A DNA stretch of 64,000 bases from positions 2,356,001 through 2,420,000 of the forward strand of contig NC_068565.1 of assembly GCF_025698545.1 (NCBI RefSeq). Direction: 5' to 3'. This document shows positions 1 through 11,270 of the stretch, piece by piece. Origin of the DNA: Gossypium raimondii (lineage: Eukaryota > Streptophyta > Magnoliopsida > Malvales > Malvaceae). Below the pieces are notes generated by a model that saw nothing but the letters and a program-made list of their open reading frames with translations, was not told where the DNA came from and did no database searches. The first letter of the stretch is position 1; the number at the start of each line of letters is the position of its first letter. The translations under genes were made by a program, and so were the position numbers.

Positions 1-49
1 AAAAAGTAAACTAAACGCACTGTACCCAATTGCCCATCCAAACCCACCC
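1..49. repeat. Right end of a Tourist-like MITE, cut by the window edge
   Basis: The first 49 bases match the right half of the complete element at 5869-6007, including the terminal CCATCCAAACCCACCC. The next bases are TAA (50-52), the same trinucleotide that flanks the complete copy. The left part lies outside the window. A TAA/TTA target duplication with this kind of end fits the PIF/Harbinger (Tourist) group; the class assignment is inferred from the end and target site only. Confidence 0.7.
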
Positions 50-353
50 TAAGTTAAAGTCACCGATTTATTAGTTTAATTAGCTTGTCTAATTCAATTA
101 CATAAATTATTAACAAATGAATAAAAAACATGTTTTATCTGGGTTTTAGTCCAGTTCTATCGATTCTCAAATTAATCACTCTAATATCTTTTTCTGGTTC
201 GATATTTCAATCGATTCTTGATCTATCATACGGCGGTTTAGAGTTTATTCATTTCATGCTATTTTGATAAATAATTATTTTTATTGGTGTTATTTAAATA
301 AAAAATAATCCATTCTATAATCTTTTTTTAAATATCGTAGACTCCCTCACGCA

Positions 354-363
354 TCTATAAAAC
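354..363 (+). promoter_or_regulatory. TATA box of the gibberellin 2-oxidase gene
   Basis: The sequence TCTATAAAAC lies about 110 bases before the start codon. It is followed by a pyrimidine-rich stretch typical of a plant 5' leader (about 375-420). No other good TATA element sits closer to the start codon. Confidence 0.6.
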
Positions 364-471
364 ACACATCCTTCTGCTCTTCCTCTTCGTCTTACTTCTC
401 TCCGCTTCCATCCTTTCTTGTTGCAGACCCTTCTTTTTTTTCCATTTTTTAATAAAAAATACTTAACAGTC

Positions 472-3400
472 ATGGTAGTGGCTCCACCAAACCCGGTTCG
501 ATCCGAAAAGCCGGAACCGATCGAATTACCGGTGATAGACCTTTCAGCCGATAGATCAGAGGTGTCAAAGCTCATCGTAAAAGCCTGCGAACAATACGGG
601 TTCTTCAAGGCGGTCCACCACGGTGTCTCCGACGATGTTATCGCCGCAATGGAAGAAGAAGGTCTGGGCTTTTTCACGAAGCCGGTTTGCGAAAAGCAAA
701 GGGCTGGACCGGCCGGTCCTTTCGGTTATGGCATTAAGAGCATTGGTTTCAATGGTGATAGTGGAGAAGTTGAATATCTTCTTCTTCATACCAACCCTTC
801 TTCCATTAGTCAGTTATCACACACCATCTCCGATGACCCCAAAAAGTTCAGGTACTTGATATTATTATCATCATCAGACATGTTTTTCTTCTTACATACT
901 TTAATTCTTGCATGTTTAGTGGTTATTTGCCATTTTCGTGAATGGTCGGCCAAATGATGGATCATTAATATGAATCAATCACTTATATTTGAGTTATGGA
1001 TAATTTAGGAATTTTTTTATAGACGGTGAAATTAAATATTACAACGACATTATAGTCTATGATAAAAAAGAAAACGAAGCGCACAGTACTGAAAATAAAC
1101 CCGGGTTTCTTGCTATATATTATAAGAAATATATGATTATAAAGATATTTTTTTTAATATATGGTTTATAATTTATATATTGAGAAATAATATATGTTGT
1201 TTTGGTATGAGTTTGGGCCATGGTCTAGTAAGCTAGGGCATTTTGCCAGCATGTTTTACTATTTTTTAAAAAAATTATTTATCAAGTGATTTTTTTTTTT
1301 AAATAAGAGGAAATCCATGAACGTGAGCTTTTAGATGAGTTGTAATGTTATCATTCTGATATCCCACATCGCATTCAACTCTTCAATTATCCCATAGCTT
1401 TAAATGGCAATCATTACCATATTTTGGCTCATGTTATGCCCTTTTCGAAACTCGCCTCAAATAAATTACTTCCCTCTTGAAAATGGCAATAAAAAAAAGA
1501 AATTGGGACCTGACTGGTTTTGATAGGATCCATTTTAAACCTCGAGTTTAGAGCCGTGAGATTAATTACTGTAATTGTGAAGTTAAAAATTCTAATCGAC
1601 TCTTATCACCGTCCATTCGAAGGGATATTTAGAAAAAAATCTGCTGTGTGTTGAGATGATTATCGAAATACTTTTATATGCATTAGGTTAAAATATAAAA
1701 TAATAAAATTTATATTAATATTTATTTTAGTATAATTATATCTAGAAAACAATTAATAGTATTGTTTAAAAAATAAAAATTAAGGCATGTTTATTTGGTA
1801 TATAGGCTTTGTTGTAATATATATTATGCTTCTATTTTCATGCACTGCAATGCTCAGTTGCTCGTTTTACTTTTCTTGAAGTGGTTGTTTTTTGTGTTTA
1901 TTGGACCAACTACAAAATTAACCCTTTAATCAAACCAATTTTATCATTTAAGTACCTAAATTTATTAGGAAATATTTACTAAAAAATGCATGATTTTCAG
2001 TAAAAAAATGTGCCACGGATTGATTTTATCGTGTTTTAAGATAAAATAAGATTGACTAATAGTTTAAGTAGGTATTTAATTGAAAAAACGATATACTTTA
2101 AGGGTCAATATTTGAATTAAACCTTCTTTGTTTAGCCGTGAAAAAAAGTTAATTAAGACAGTTTTGTTTCATGAATAAAAAGAAATGAAAACCAGGAAAA
2201 CACGTGAGGTTTTTGATTAAATCCGCTTCAATAACTCGAAGTTCGGAGGGTCTAATTGTAGTTTTAGTCCTTTGCTAAAATTTGAAATTTATTTATTTTA
2301 TTTCATATGCTTTTAGCAATTTAACGATAGTATATATATTTTGAAAGACATTTCGACAATAATAAATAAATATGGACTTATCAATAAATTAAAACAAATT
2401 AAAGTAAAAAGTTAAACCCCAAAATGTAGAGGGACTAAAACTAAACTTAGACCAAATCGAGAAGTCATTCGGTTGAGAATCTAGTTTTGTGCAGTTTTAA
2501 ACTCTCTTACACGGGATATCTTGTCAGAGAGACACATCCCTGTGTTTGGTTCAGTTGTCAGTTTTAATTCCACGCGCCCATGTAGTCGCGTGAAAACACA
2601 AGAACAGAATCTAATAGGGACTGGCTGTAGGGGGAAAGTACCATTGGAAATCAAAATGACAAGTCAGAGAATCAGATATAAAGGAAGGTCTAATCAAATC
2701 AAAGGGTTTTCAGTGGAAGCTTTTTATTTTATTTTTTTGGCCAAAATTTATTTATTTTTTATTAATAAAAAACACACATAAAAAGCAGAGAAAGTTACAC
2801 ATAAATAAATTATTTAAACAATTAAAAAAATAAAAATTTGACTTTAAATAAAAACAATATAACTGTAGTAAGTTGACCAATCCGATTCAATTGAAATTAA
2901 GACAAGATAAAATTATTAAATAATTATGGTGCGGTAAAATTTTTACGTCACTATTAATTTTAACTTTTATCAAAAATGAATACATGGTTCATTTAAAGAC
3001 ACTTTTTAGAAGGTAAGATTTTATATTGAAATGTCTTAAAATAATCTTTTAAAAGTCAAAAATACATTTTTTTATTTTAAATAAGAGAGGTCAAAGCCTT
3101 GACAGTCTTTTCAGATCCATTCATGGTATCTAAAAGAATATTTTAACCATAATAATAATAATACTATTTTATTATTTGTTAATTTATGTCAAAAATATTT
3201 TACCCATTTAATTTTTTAGAAATAGCTTTTGATCTAACATGAAAGATCTGATTAATTGAATTAGTTGCTTTTTTTCGGATTTTTTTATAATTTATTTAAT
3301 TAGAAGGTATTTAAAAAATAAAATCAATCAAACTAAGAATTCATGTTGAGATAAATTGCCTTAAATTGTTTTCTAACGATGTTTTTTTTGTGGGTGTGTA

Positions 3401-4866
3401 TGGTGACAGCTCCGCCGTGAGCGGCTACATAGAAGCGGTTAAGCGATTAGCATGTGAAATCTTGGATCTGATGGCAGAAGGATTAGGGGTCCATGATCCA
3501 TCACTGTTAAGCAACATGATCAGGGACGTCGACAGCGACTCCATGTTCAGGCTCAATCGCTATCCACCTTCCTCATTCCACACACCACCTCCACCGCACC
3601 GCGCCACCACCGAAATAGGGTTCGGGGAACACACCGACCCTCAGATGTTGACCATCCTCAGATCAAACGACGTGGGTGGCCTACAGATTTGTGTAGCCGG
3701 TGGGACCTGGGTCCCCGTCACCCCTGACCCTACTGCCTTCTGCATCAACGTAGGTGATGTTTTACAGGTTGGTCCCTCTTCCCTCTCTTTCATAACAATT
3801 TGACCCCTAAAAAAATAATAAAAAAGGGTGAAATTTGATTGATGGAAACTGGTACATGCATTGGGGAATCCACCGCAGCTTTGGATTGTAAGACCCCACG
3901 TATCAGTTTCTATCCAATTGAACATAATAGGGGTTTCTGGTTTTCTGGGCTGTATTGCCAGTTATAGTTCCTTGCAGAGCAACTATGGATATTTAATAGT
4001 CCCAAAGATATCACGAAGCTGTTTAAAACCGGATCCAACATCAACTTGGTCAATACATCCATTTATTGATCTAATCAAATTGATATCAAAAGATAAAAAT
4101 GGCAAAAAAAAAAAAAGAGAACCATGTCATTATAAAGTTTAAAGATTAAATTGAAAAAGTTATTAAATTTTAGGATTAATGTGAATAAAAAATTAAAAAT
4201 AAAGGTGAAAAAATTACTAAATTTAAGAACTAAATAGTGGTTCTATCCCAATAATTTATTATTGTAATAATAAATTTCAAATTCAAAAAATTATTTGTTC
4301 CTTTTTTAGAATTTATATATTCAAATAGATTTGAACTATAAGTCAATTTAGTAATTTTTTAAAAATTGATTAATATTGTTGAAATATACTTGACGTGGCA
4401 TTAATAATCAATAATATGAGGCAACCTCATATTCGACATGTGGATAAAATAATTTATTTATAATTTGTATTTTTGTTACATATTGCCATGTTATTGATTA
4501 CCAATGTTACATCCGTATATTTTAACAATAGTACACGATTTTCAAGTTTAGATAAAAAATTTTAAGTATAAAGTAGATGTAGCTTCGCATATAATAGTTT
4601 TTTTTTCTTTTGTTTTTTTATTGAAGGCAATGACAAATGGGAGGTTCATGAGCGTAAGGCACAGAGCATTGACCAATGGGTTCAAGTATAGAATGTCAAT
4701 GGCATATTTTGGGGCGCCACCACCCCATGCATGGCTCAGTGTCCCACCAGAACTGGTCACACCCCATAGGCCATTGCTGTATAGGCCCTTCAATTGGGCT
4801 GAGTACAAGAAAGCTTCTTATTCTCTTCGCCTTGGTGATAGCCGCCTTCAACTTTTTCTCAAATGA
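472..4866 (+). CDS. GA2ox: Gibberellin 2-beta-dioxygenase (C19-GA 2-oxidase), 3 exons, 325 aa
   Basis: Exons 472-851, 3410-3767 and 4627-4866 join in frame with GT...AG introns of 2558 and 859 bp. The enzyme is a 2-oxoglutarate/Fe(II) dioxygenase that hydroxylates bioactive C19 gibberellins at C-2 and inactivates them in the cytosol. The N-terminal dioxygenase domain contains ELPVIDL and the family motif [16 protein letters not shown]. The catalytic core has GFGEHTDPQ (iron ligands H201 and D203), the second histidine H258 in GRFMSVRHR, and R268/S270 in RMSMAYF, the 2-oxoglutarate clamp. The C-terminal WAEYK-type motif is present as [16 protein letters not shown]. Length matches the usual 320-340 aa. 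I chose the ATG at 472; an in-frame codon upstream has no ATG. It resembles the C19 rather than the C20 subgroup. Two copies of one MITE flank the gene. Confidence 0.93.
852..3409 (+). other. Large first intron of GA2ox
   Basis: The 2.56 kb intron is AT-rich and has a GTACTT donor and a GTGACAG acceptor. It includes stretches resembling the common 'responding to ATTTAGTCC-type' dispersed repeats of this window (about 1930-2110 and 2260-2460). Open frames inside it, such as 2521-2781, show no recognisable protein and no ATG-initiated coding look. I see nothing else in it. Confidence 0.6.
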
Positions 4867-5299
4867 AAAATAAAACTGTGTTCGGTTTGAGTTTAAGTCG
4901 CACTAATCGTATTAAGAATTTGTCTTCTTTTCTTATAATTTATCGACCAATGTTTTCTTATGCTGCAATTTTGGCTTTAACCCTTGCAATTTTTTCTTTT
5001 TTAATTTAGAGGCAGAAAAAAATGTTTTATTATATACTTTGTTGTTACTTGTTACGGTTTATGAGGAAGGGGATAATCAAATAGAAAAAAAATCTAGGTA
5101 TAATTATGGTTATAGTCCTTGTACTTTTCATATATTTAAAATTTAATTGCTCTATTTTTTTCTTTTTATCGAATGAATGATTGATGTCTTAATTGCTAAT
5201 ATTATTAAATGATTTCTCTTAAATTGGATTACGTGATAACTTTAAAATAAAAATGTTATTGTTTTAGTAAGTGATGTGACACAAATCCAAGCCAAAAAA

Positions 5300-5628
5300 T
5301 ATTATGGAAGTTTTTATAGGAGCCTTGAGTGTATTTTATTTCTTTTACTTGAAAAATAAGTAAATTGGTTATTTGTGTTAAAAATTTTATTAGTTTCTTC
5401 TATTAAATCTTTGGCGTGGTTGATGGAATAATCAAATAATTACATGTCACGTGCTACGTGTATCTCATGTTGATGTATAATGAGCAGTTTTTAATAGTAG
5501 AATTGATGGAAATTTTAGCAAAAAAAACTAATTTGATATTTGATCTAACGGGTGAAGACTAAATTACCTATTCTTTTAGTAGAGGGAAAAATTACATTTC
5601 GACTCTCAGTATAAGGACCTCCATAATA
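5300..5628. repeat. MITE-like repeat with imperfect terminal inverted repeats
   Basis: The left end TATTATGGAAGTTTTTATA is an imperfect inverted match of the right end, which finishes with AAGGACCTCCATAATA. Related sequence recurs at about 45480-45780 and in opposite orientation at about 53285-53545, sharing the 'acatttcgactc...ggacctcca' end and the 'cacgtg...cgtg' middle. The target duplication is unclear. It lies 430 bp after the GA2ox stop codon. Confidence 0.5.
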
Positions 5629-5868
5629 CTTTTACCAAATGGAAAGTTAACTAAGCAAATGTAAATTTTGAATATAATGTTGTAAATTTTTTTATTGATT
5701 GCAAGGTTTTTTTTAGTATTATTTTCAAAAAAATATAATGAAAGCCGATTTTTTTTTGTTTTGTATATGAATCGAGAATGTGGGTATTTCTTTTTTTGTT
5801 TTAAAATGTCATATAATTCAATTTAACGAAAATTTTATTATCTCAACTTTAACCATTAAGAAGATTAA

Positions 5869-6007
5869 GGGTGAGTTTGGATGGGCGGTGTGTTTACTTG
5901 CGGTTAGTGTAAAAACAGCGGTGACGGTGAGATTAGATACTGTAGGGTGAGACAAAAAGTAAACTAAACGCACCGCACCGCACCCAATCGGCCATCCAAA
6001 CCCACCC
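5869..6007. mobile_element. Complete Tourist-like MITE, 139 bp, TAA target duplication
   Basis: The left end GGGTGAGTTTGGATGGGCGG and the right end ...CCATCCAAACCCACCC are inverted repeats with one or two mismatches over about 20 bases. TAA stands directly on both sides (5866-5868 and 6008-6010). It has no coding capacity. A second copy of the same family ends at base 49, upstream of GA2ox. Size, ends and target site suit a non-autonomous PIF/Harbinger element. Confidence 0.8.
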
Positions 6008-6010
6008 TAA

Positions 6011-7993
6011 ATTTTTGAAAGTAAAGTAAAATAAATAAATAAATAAATAAATAAAAAGGAAGAGATTCAAAGTTGCCGTACTTTTAGGTTAGCTAATGGT
6101 CCAAAGTAGGGGCCAACAAGGAGGAGAAAAAGGCTATGGATATAGAGATGAGACCATTGGTGAGTGCCTCTTCAGTGACCTTAACGTTGGGGAATCAACC
6201 CGACACCATATTTTTTCCCCATAGTGATTGGTGAATAGGACAGTATGAGTGGACCAATGATGGAGGGTATGCCCTAGTTTTAAGAAAGGTTTTGTAGTCT
6301 CTCACAAGGGATTTGATGTCTTTCACCAGTTCGGTGAAGAAGAACATGGAGGAATCTAAGTATAATGTTAGAGGAAGATTTGGAATTAGGCTAATCTTTA
6401 TTCATATGAGGCTGTTACAATGGGATTGGATCGATCTGTTGGATCGAAAAATAGTTGTTTAATTGGTTTAATCGTATTAAAAAATCTAAAGATAATCAGT
6501 ATAAAACCAGTTGAATCAAGTAAAAAATACGGGTCATGTTTGGTAATTGTCTGATAGTTGATTATAGTTGTTAATTTAATCAACTAATTTTATTAACTGT
6601 TTATCTAAAGGTGTTTGGTAAAACTTATTTGATAGCTGAAAGCTGATATGTATAAAATGACAAATAATGACACGTCACATTTTGTGTAAAACTAGTCCCT
6701 ATACTTTAATTTTTTTGAACAATTTAATTTTTTCGAGTGAGGCAAACTTGTGGACTAGTTTTAAGAAATGGAAAATATAGAAAAATCACGTTAAAAGAAA
6801 TAAAGGAGGAGTAAGACAGAGGGAGAAGCAAAAGAGAATGGAAAATAAAGAAAAAAAATAAAGTTAAAAGAACATAAAAAAAAGTGCTCAAAATAGAAAA
6901 AAAAGAAAAAAAAAGGATTGATTGTATAAATTAACCTAAAATTTATTTTGAAATGATGGTTTAACGTGCCACACCAGCTTATCATTATACCGTTAAGGGC
7001 AATTACCATTAAGGGCAATTAATAGCTCAGTGATTAAAGTGTTACAACGCAAAAGCATAAGTGACTAAAATGTAACATGAGGCAAAGAAAAGTAACTATT
7101 TTGATAGTTTATCCTATCAATTTAAATATTATAAATTATAAAAATGAATGTTGATATTTCTATTATCATTTACTTTTGCTTTATTCCTTATTTTTCTATG
7201 AATTTTATAAAATTTTAGATTTTGAATTTTGAATTTTGAATTGATTAAATAAAAATCAATCGTCTCACCAATTTAATCGTTGATTCAATTATTAAAACAT
7301 TGATTTTAACTCTCTTTGTTTTAGCTTTTCAATGCATCAAAAACCATGTTGATTGGATACTTCAATGAAATTTTGGCAATTTTAAGGGTAAATATTGTTT
7401 AAATTATGATAAAATTAAAAATAATAATGATAGTGAGAATAGTTACGGTAACATTGATATTAGATATTTTACTAGAGAAATTAAAATCAATGACTGAAAA
7501 TGTTTTTAGATTCAAATGTATCAGTAAAGATGAAGTTAAAATACAAAATGACTATTAAAGTCGTCGATAATATAATAAATAAAATTATACGTATATTAAT
7601 TAATAAAATTATTCTTTTGTTAAATATAATTAAAATTACTAATCAAAGGGTGTGAATGACCGAACTTTTGGGGATAAATAAGTAAAATAACAAATAAATT
7701 AAAATGATCGAACACAAATATTTTACGTGGAAAAACTCCTCCGAAGAGGATAAAAAACCACGGGCAAAGATAATTTTAATATAACGGCAAAAACAAATAG
7801 TACAAAATATTTATATACTAAACCCTAAAACTCGAAATAAGAACCCTCACCCCGTAAAAATAAAATTATCTAAAAACTTATAAAAACTAATAACTAAATG
7901 TATAACGGGTTATTTTTTCTAGAATGGAAAATTAAAAAACAATGTTTAATAGCGACAAAAAAAAACTGAAAAATACTAGGCATACCTCCACAC
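6011..7993. other. Intergenic region, no gene recognised
   Basis: It starts with an AAAT microsatellite (6031-6053). A moderately GC-richer piece at 6065-6390 shows no convincing reading frame. The rest is AT-rich. A segment at about 7650-7860, with ACGTGGAAAAACTCC followed by ACCACGGGCAAAG, looks like a dispersed plant repeat remnant, but I could not find its boundaries or a second copy here. Confidence 0.4.
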
Positions 7994-8046
7994 AAACTTT
8001 GTATTTGATGCTCTCGTGTACTATCATCCTCGCTATATGATTTTAC
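7994..8046 (-). pseudogene. ECT exon-4 fragment in direct orientation at the inverted-repeat junction
   Basis: These ~53 bases (TTTGTATTTGATGCTCTCG... CTCGCTATATGATTTTA) match 14747-14797, part of the YTH-domain exon of the intact ECT gene, in the same strand sense. The DNA immediately after it (8047 on) matches ECT exon 6 in the opposite sense. So the far end of the inverted copy carries an oppositely oriented piece of the same gene. Confidence 0.75.
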
Positions 8047-8437
8047 ATAGCTACATCACAACGACAATGAAAAAGCTACCAAGCAATCCCAACATGTTGA
8101 AGAGAACTGTCCCTTCATCTAGTCAGCAGGTTTCTTTTGGTTCTGATATAACTAATGCAAGAAACATGAATGAAAATGTAGATCAAATCGCAGTTGAAGC
8201 CAACAACGATGCGTCTACTTTAAAGATTGGCTTGCTCACTATAAATCCAAAGCAGGAAGAGTCTAAATTCTCCGTAGATGCTGATGCTGTTGAGACAGTA
8301 ACAGTAGGATCTATGCCAGTGAAAGTCAATGGATTTACTGAATCATCGGCTACCTAACATTTGGTACTATTCCTCATAATCCCAAGACCCTACAGCCCGA
8401 AGGAGGTACTGCCAAAAAGGGTAGTGATTGTGGTTAG
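8047..8437 (+). pseudogene. Truncated, frameshifted copy of ECT last exon
   Basis: The reading frame [18 protein letters not shown] (from about 8094) to [10 protein letters not shown] matches the last exon of the intact ECT gene with a few substitutions. At about 8347 the copy lacks one base relative to the intact gene (ESSGYL becomes ESSAT then stop), so translation ends early. The position of the intact gene's stop codon is still visible at 8435-8437. It has no promoter, start exon or YTH domain of its own. It is a duplicate of 13633-14028. Confidence 0.88.
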
Positions 8438-9689
8438 GCTGATGACTAACTGGGGGCTTCTTTTTTTTCGGCTGGAACATACTGCAACCTGGTAGCTATG
8501 TGCAGTCTTGACTGTTGTAAAACTCACTGTACCATCATACTCATTGTTACAGGATGGTTAAACGAAATACTTGGTTCAGGTCAGATTTTTGCTGTTTTTC
8601 ACCCCACCCCCTCGTTCTTCACTCTTTGACTTACAAGCTGGTTTCCAAGTCCATGGACAAATATACAGACAGACAGACAGACAAGACTGCTTTTTTAGTT
8701 TTGTTTTGTTTTTTTGTTTTTGTTTTGTGAGGTGTGGGAGGTGCTTTTCAATTTGCTTTAGTGGGAAAGCAGTGGAATCTTTGTTGTTTTTGCACTTCAA
8801 TATTGAACATGAAAGAAAAAAATCTGTTTGGTTTTTTGCAAGATATTGTATTTCCAGTGTTCCCTGTTGGAATCAAATGTACAATGTCTTTTTTTTTTTC
8901 TTTTAAAAAAATGAAATCAGAGATCTTAGTTGATTTTGGGAGCCTCCTTTTATTTTCTTGGACGATGATGATTCTTACAGGGGTTATAGTGATTGTGATA
9001 TTCTTACAAGGCAAATTTGTTTCTTAATTAGTACTTGTGTTTCAATATACGTTGTGATTGTTTGTTAGTTTCTTTATTTTACTATTATATATATGTATAT
9101 GTATGTATATATATGCTTCAGTTTCATGCTGTAAGTAGCCAATGTAAGCATGCTTGTAAAGGTAGACACCTTATATGGCTACTTCAACCTGTGGGATGAG
9201 TAGTAAAATGTTTGATGTCTACTAAGCAATGTTCAAGCTCGGATCTTACCAGTGGACATGGAGAAAAATAAACGTTTGAAAATTTCTGTTTTCATTTAGG
9301 GATCCAACTTGGTTATCGGACATCAGAAACTATAGGATCTCATGCCATATTCTAGGAAAAAATTCTGAATCTAAAATTTATCAATGATTATTCTACTAGA
9401 TCCATATCTCTATGCATCTGCTTGATAAAATAGATCACCCTTTACTATCACATTGGACAAGCATACCTAGAATCAATATCCTAGAAGCTATTGAGAGGCT
9501 AATATGGATACAAGACCTTTAAATGCTGCAATACACAAAATGGTAGCTCACTTTGTTTGGACCTTGGATTTGCTTCTCCCACTGTTTCTGCTGTTGCTGT
9601 CTCCAATGCCCCAGACCAGACCAAACAGGCTTGAATTCAAGCAGATGTTCGAGGATGCCTATGAACGCCATCGTACTGCTTCCACGGAA

Positions 9690-10390
9690 GGTGTTTCTTT
9701 CATTCTTCGAGTATTTCCAGACTGCCCTTGAAAACTACAATTTTGATTCTGAACTTCGAACCAAGGTTTGATTTTTATTTGAACCCTTGATGTAGTATGT
9801 GAATTATGTTGAATTATTGATTTTGCATGTTCTGTAACAGCAAAAGGAAAATGGGATATGCTTTTTCAGGTAAAAGGAACAAGTTTTCTGTACAGATGCC
9901 ATAGAGGCAATTTGTTGACAATACTGCAAAAGGTCCATTCAAATATGGGAAATATCCAGACAGCTTTATGCATTCTCACTCGATGCCTTTGACTAACCGG
10001 TTTGCATGTGGTCGTCGGCGAAAACAAGGGCGGAGTAGTGGCATCGGTGGAGGGTCTTCGGGGCTTTGTCTGTGGTCCCTGAACTGCATATGAACACTGT
10101 GTTTCAGATATTTCTACAGTTGTTCAGCCCGGTGGACACTCTGAAGGTGACTCGAGACTCGCTCATTGTATAGGTCAAATGATATATATGTCATGGTATT
10201 GAGCCACAACCACGAAAGAAGCAGAGTAAGTCTATCTACAAAGAAACTAGAGCCAATCCCAGGAGATATGATCTGGAATCGAACTCCAGAGATGGCTCAG
10301 ACATTCAGGCAAAGAATCGCTCGAGCAGAAGCCATGGCTCGTGCAGGCGTGCTTAGATTCCGGCCAGAGTTACAGTTCTTAAGTTACTAA
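9690..10390 (+). pseudogene. Decayed chloroplast ribosomal protein S1 gene, left-arm copy
   Basis: Blocks in shifting frames resemble plastid 30S ribosomal protein S1: ALENYNFDSELR (about 9725), then VKGT after an intron-like acceptor at 9866-9870, GENKGGVVASVEGLRGF (10015-10065), SDISTVVQPG (about 10108-10137), and [19 protein letters not shown] to [18 protein letters not shown] (10198-10350). Frames shift several times and large parts are missing. An apparent intron (9765-9869) remains, so it is a DNA-level duplicate, not a retrocopy. Identification rests on memory of the family's S1 repeats and C-terminal motif. The same remnant is mirrored in the right arm. Confidence 0.75.
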
Positions 10391-10749
10391 AAAATGCAGT
10401 TAGTTCATGTGCTATGTTGTGCGGTTACCTTGCCTTTGTGATTAATGTTGCAGAGTGGGTTAACCCCTAACCGTTGACGGTGAATCGGGTCCGGTTACAT
10501 CAGACTTGCCACCAGAAGGCATGGTCCTCAGTGACTTTCATTAAGCAGAAGATTCATAGCCTAATTTTAATTTGCATTAGCTTGTACTTTGTGAAATTGG
10601 GTATACCATTCAATTGCTTTTATCACATGGGAATCCGTGGATCAAATTCTAAATATGTACACTTATTATGTGGATAACTTAAAAATTTTTATTAACGATT
10701 TTTTAACACGTCAAATTCAAACTGTCAATGAAATAATACATACGTGATT

Positions 10750-11270
10750 ATTATTTTTTATACTCTAACTTTAACATAATTACGGTTATATAAAAGTAAG
10801 TTTAAAATTTTATTAATAAAAATATTAATTTTAAACAATAAAATAATGTTTTTTAGACAAATCAAGTTAGACTAAGCTAAAAACTCGACTTGAATTTTTT
10901 TTAAAAATGAAATTATAACTCGACCCGACTTATAGACAGGTGTAGGTATAATCAATAGAGGACGGTCCACAATTTTCCCAAAAAGTGGACTGTCTAATCT
11001 CAAACAACATTAGCTCCTCATTTTCATTGTCTGATTGTATTCAGGTTTTGTCACAAAACTCACATTTTGTGATTTTGTCTTAAAATTATAAATTTTAGGT
11101 AGAATATAATTAAATTATTTGATAAATTTTTATGAAAAAAATCATTTTAAATTTTTAAACATTTTACTTTATTTTAAATAAAATAAAATTTTAAATCTAA
11201 AATTTTTATAGGATAATATAATGTTTAATAGAAAATATTCTTCATTAAGTGATTAATAATTTTTAAAAAG
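10750..11270. other. Spacer between the inverted arms
   Basis: It is AT-rich and shows no reading frame. It contains a small perfect-but-one hairpin at 10961-10994: GACGGTCCAC and GTGGACTGTC around a 14-base loop. The outer spacer sequences do not match each other, so the repeat symmetry stops at 10749 and 11271. Confidence 0.6.

Larger units (their letters stand above)
8046..10749 (+). repeat. Left arm of a 2.7 kb inverted duplication
   Basis: The reverse complement of 11271-14028 matches this arm along its whole length, with many identical runs and scattered substitutions; I judge well over 90% identity by eye in the ECT part. Shared landmarks in order are the ECT exon 6 tail, a (GACA)n repeat (about 8670), the ribosomal protein S1 pseudogene, and the end sequence ACTGTCAATGAAATAATACA. 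A spacer of about 520 bp separates the arms. Confidence 0.9.

Noticed and set aside
2521-2781. 86-codon open frame inside GA2ox intron 1
   Set aside because: No ATG at its start in context, ends in low-complexity text, no known protein; intron sequence.
6791-7018. Minus-strand open frame rich in F and S
   Set aside because: Poly-A/T composition makes a fortuitous open frame; no homology recognised.
8670-8690. Short direct repeats (GACA)n as a CRISPR-like array
   Set aside because: A simple microsatellite in plant DNA without spacers.
8571-9027. Open frames of about 110 and 97 codons on the + strand
   Set aside because: They are T-rich and lie in the 3' flank of the duplicated ECT tail; the mirrored arm does not keep the same frames.
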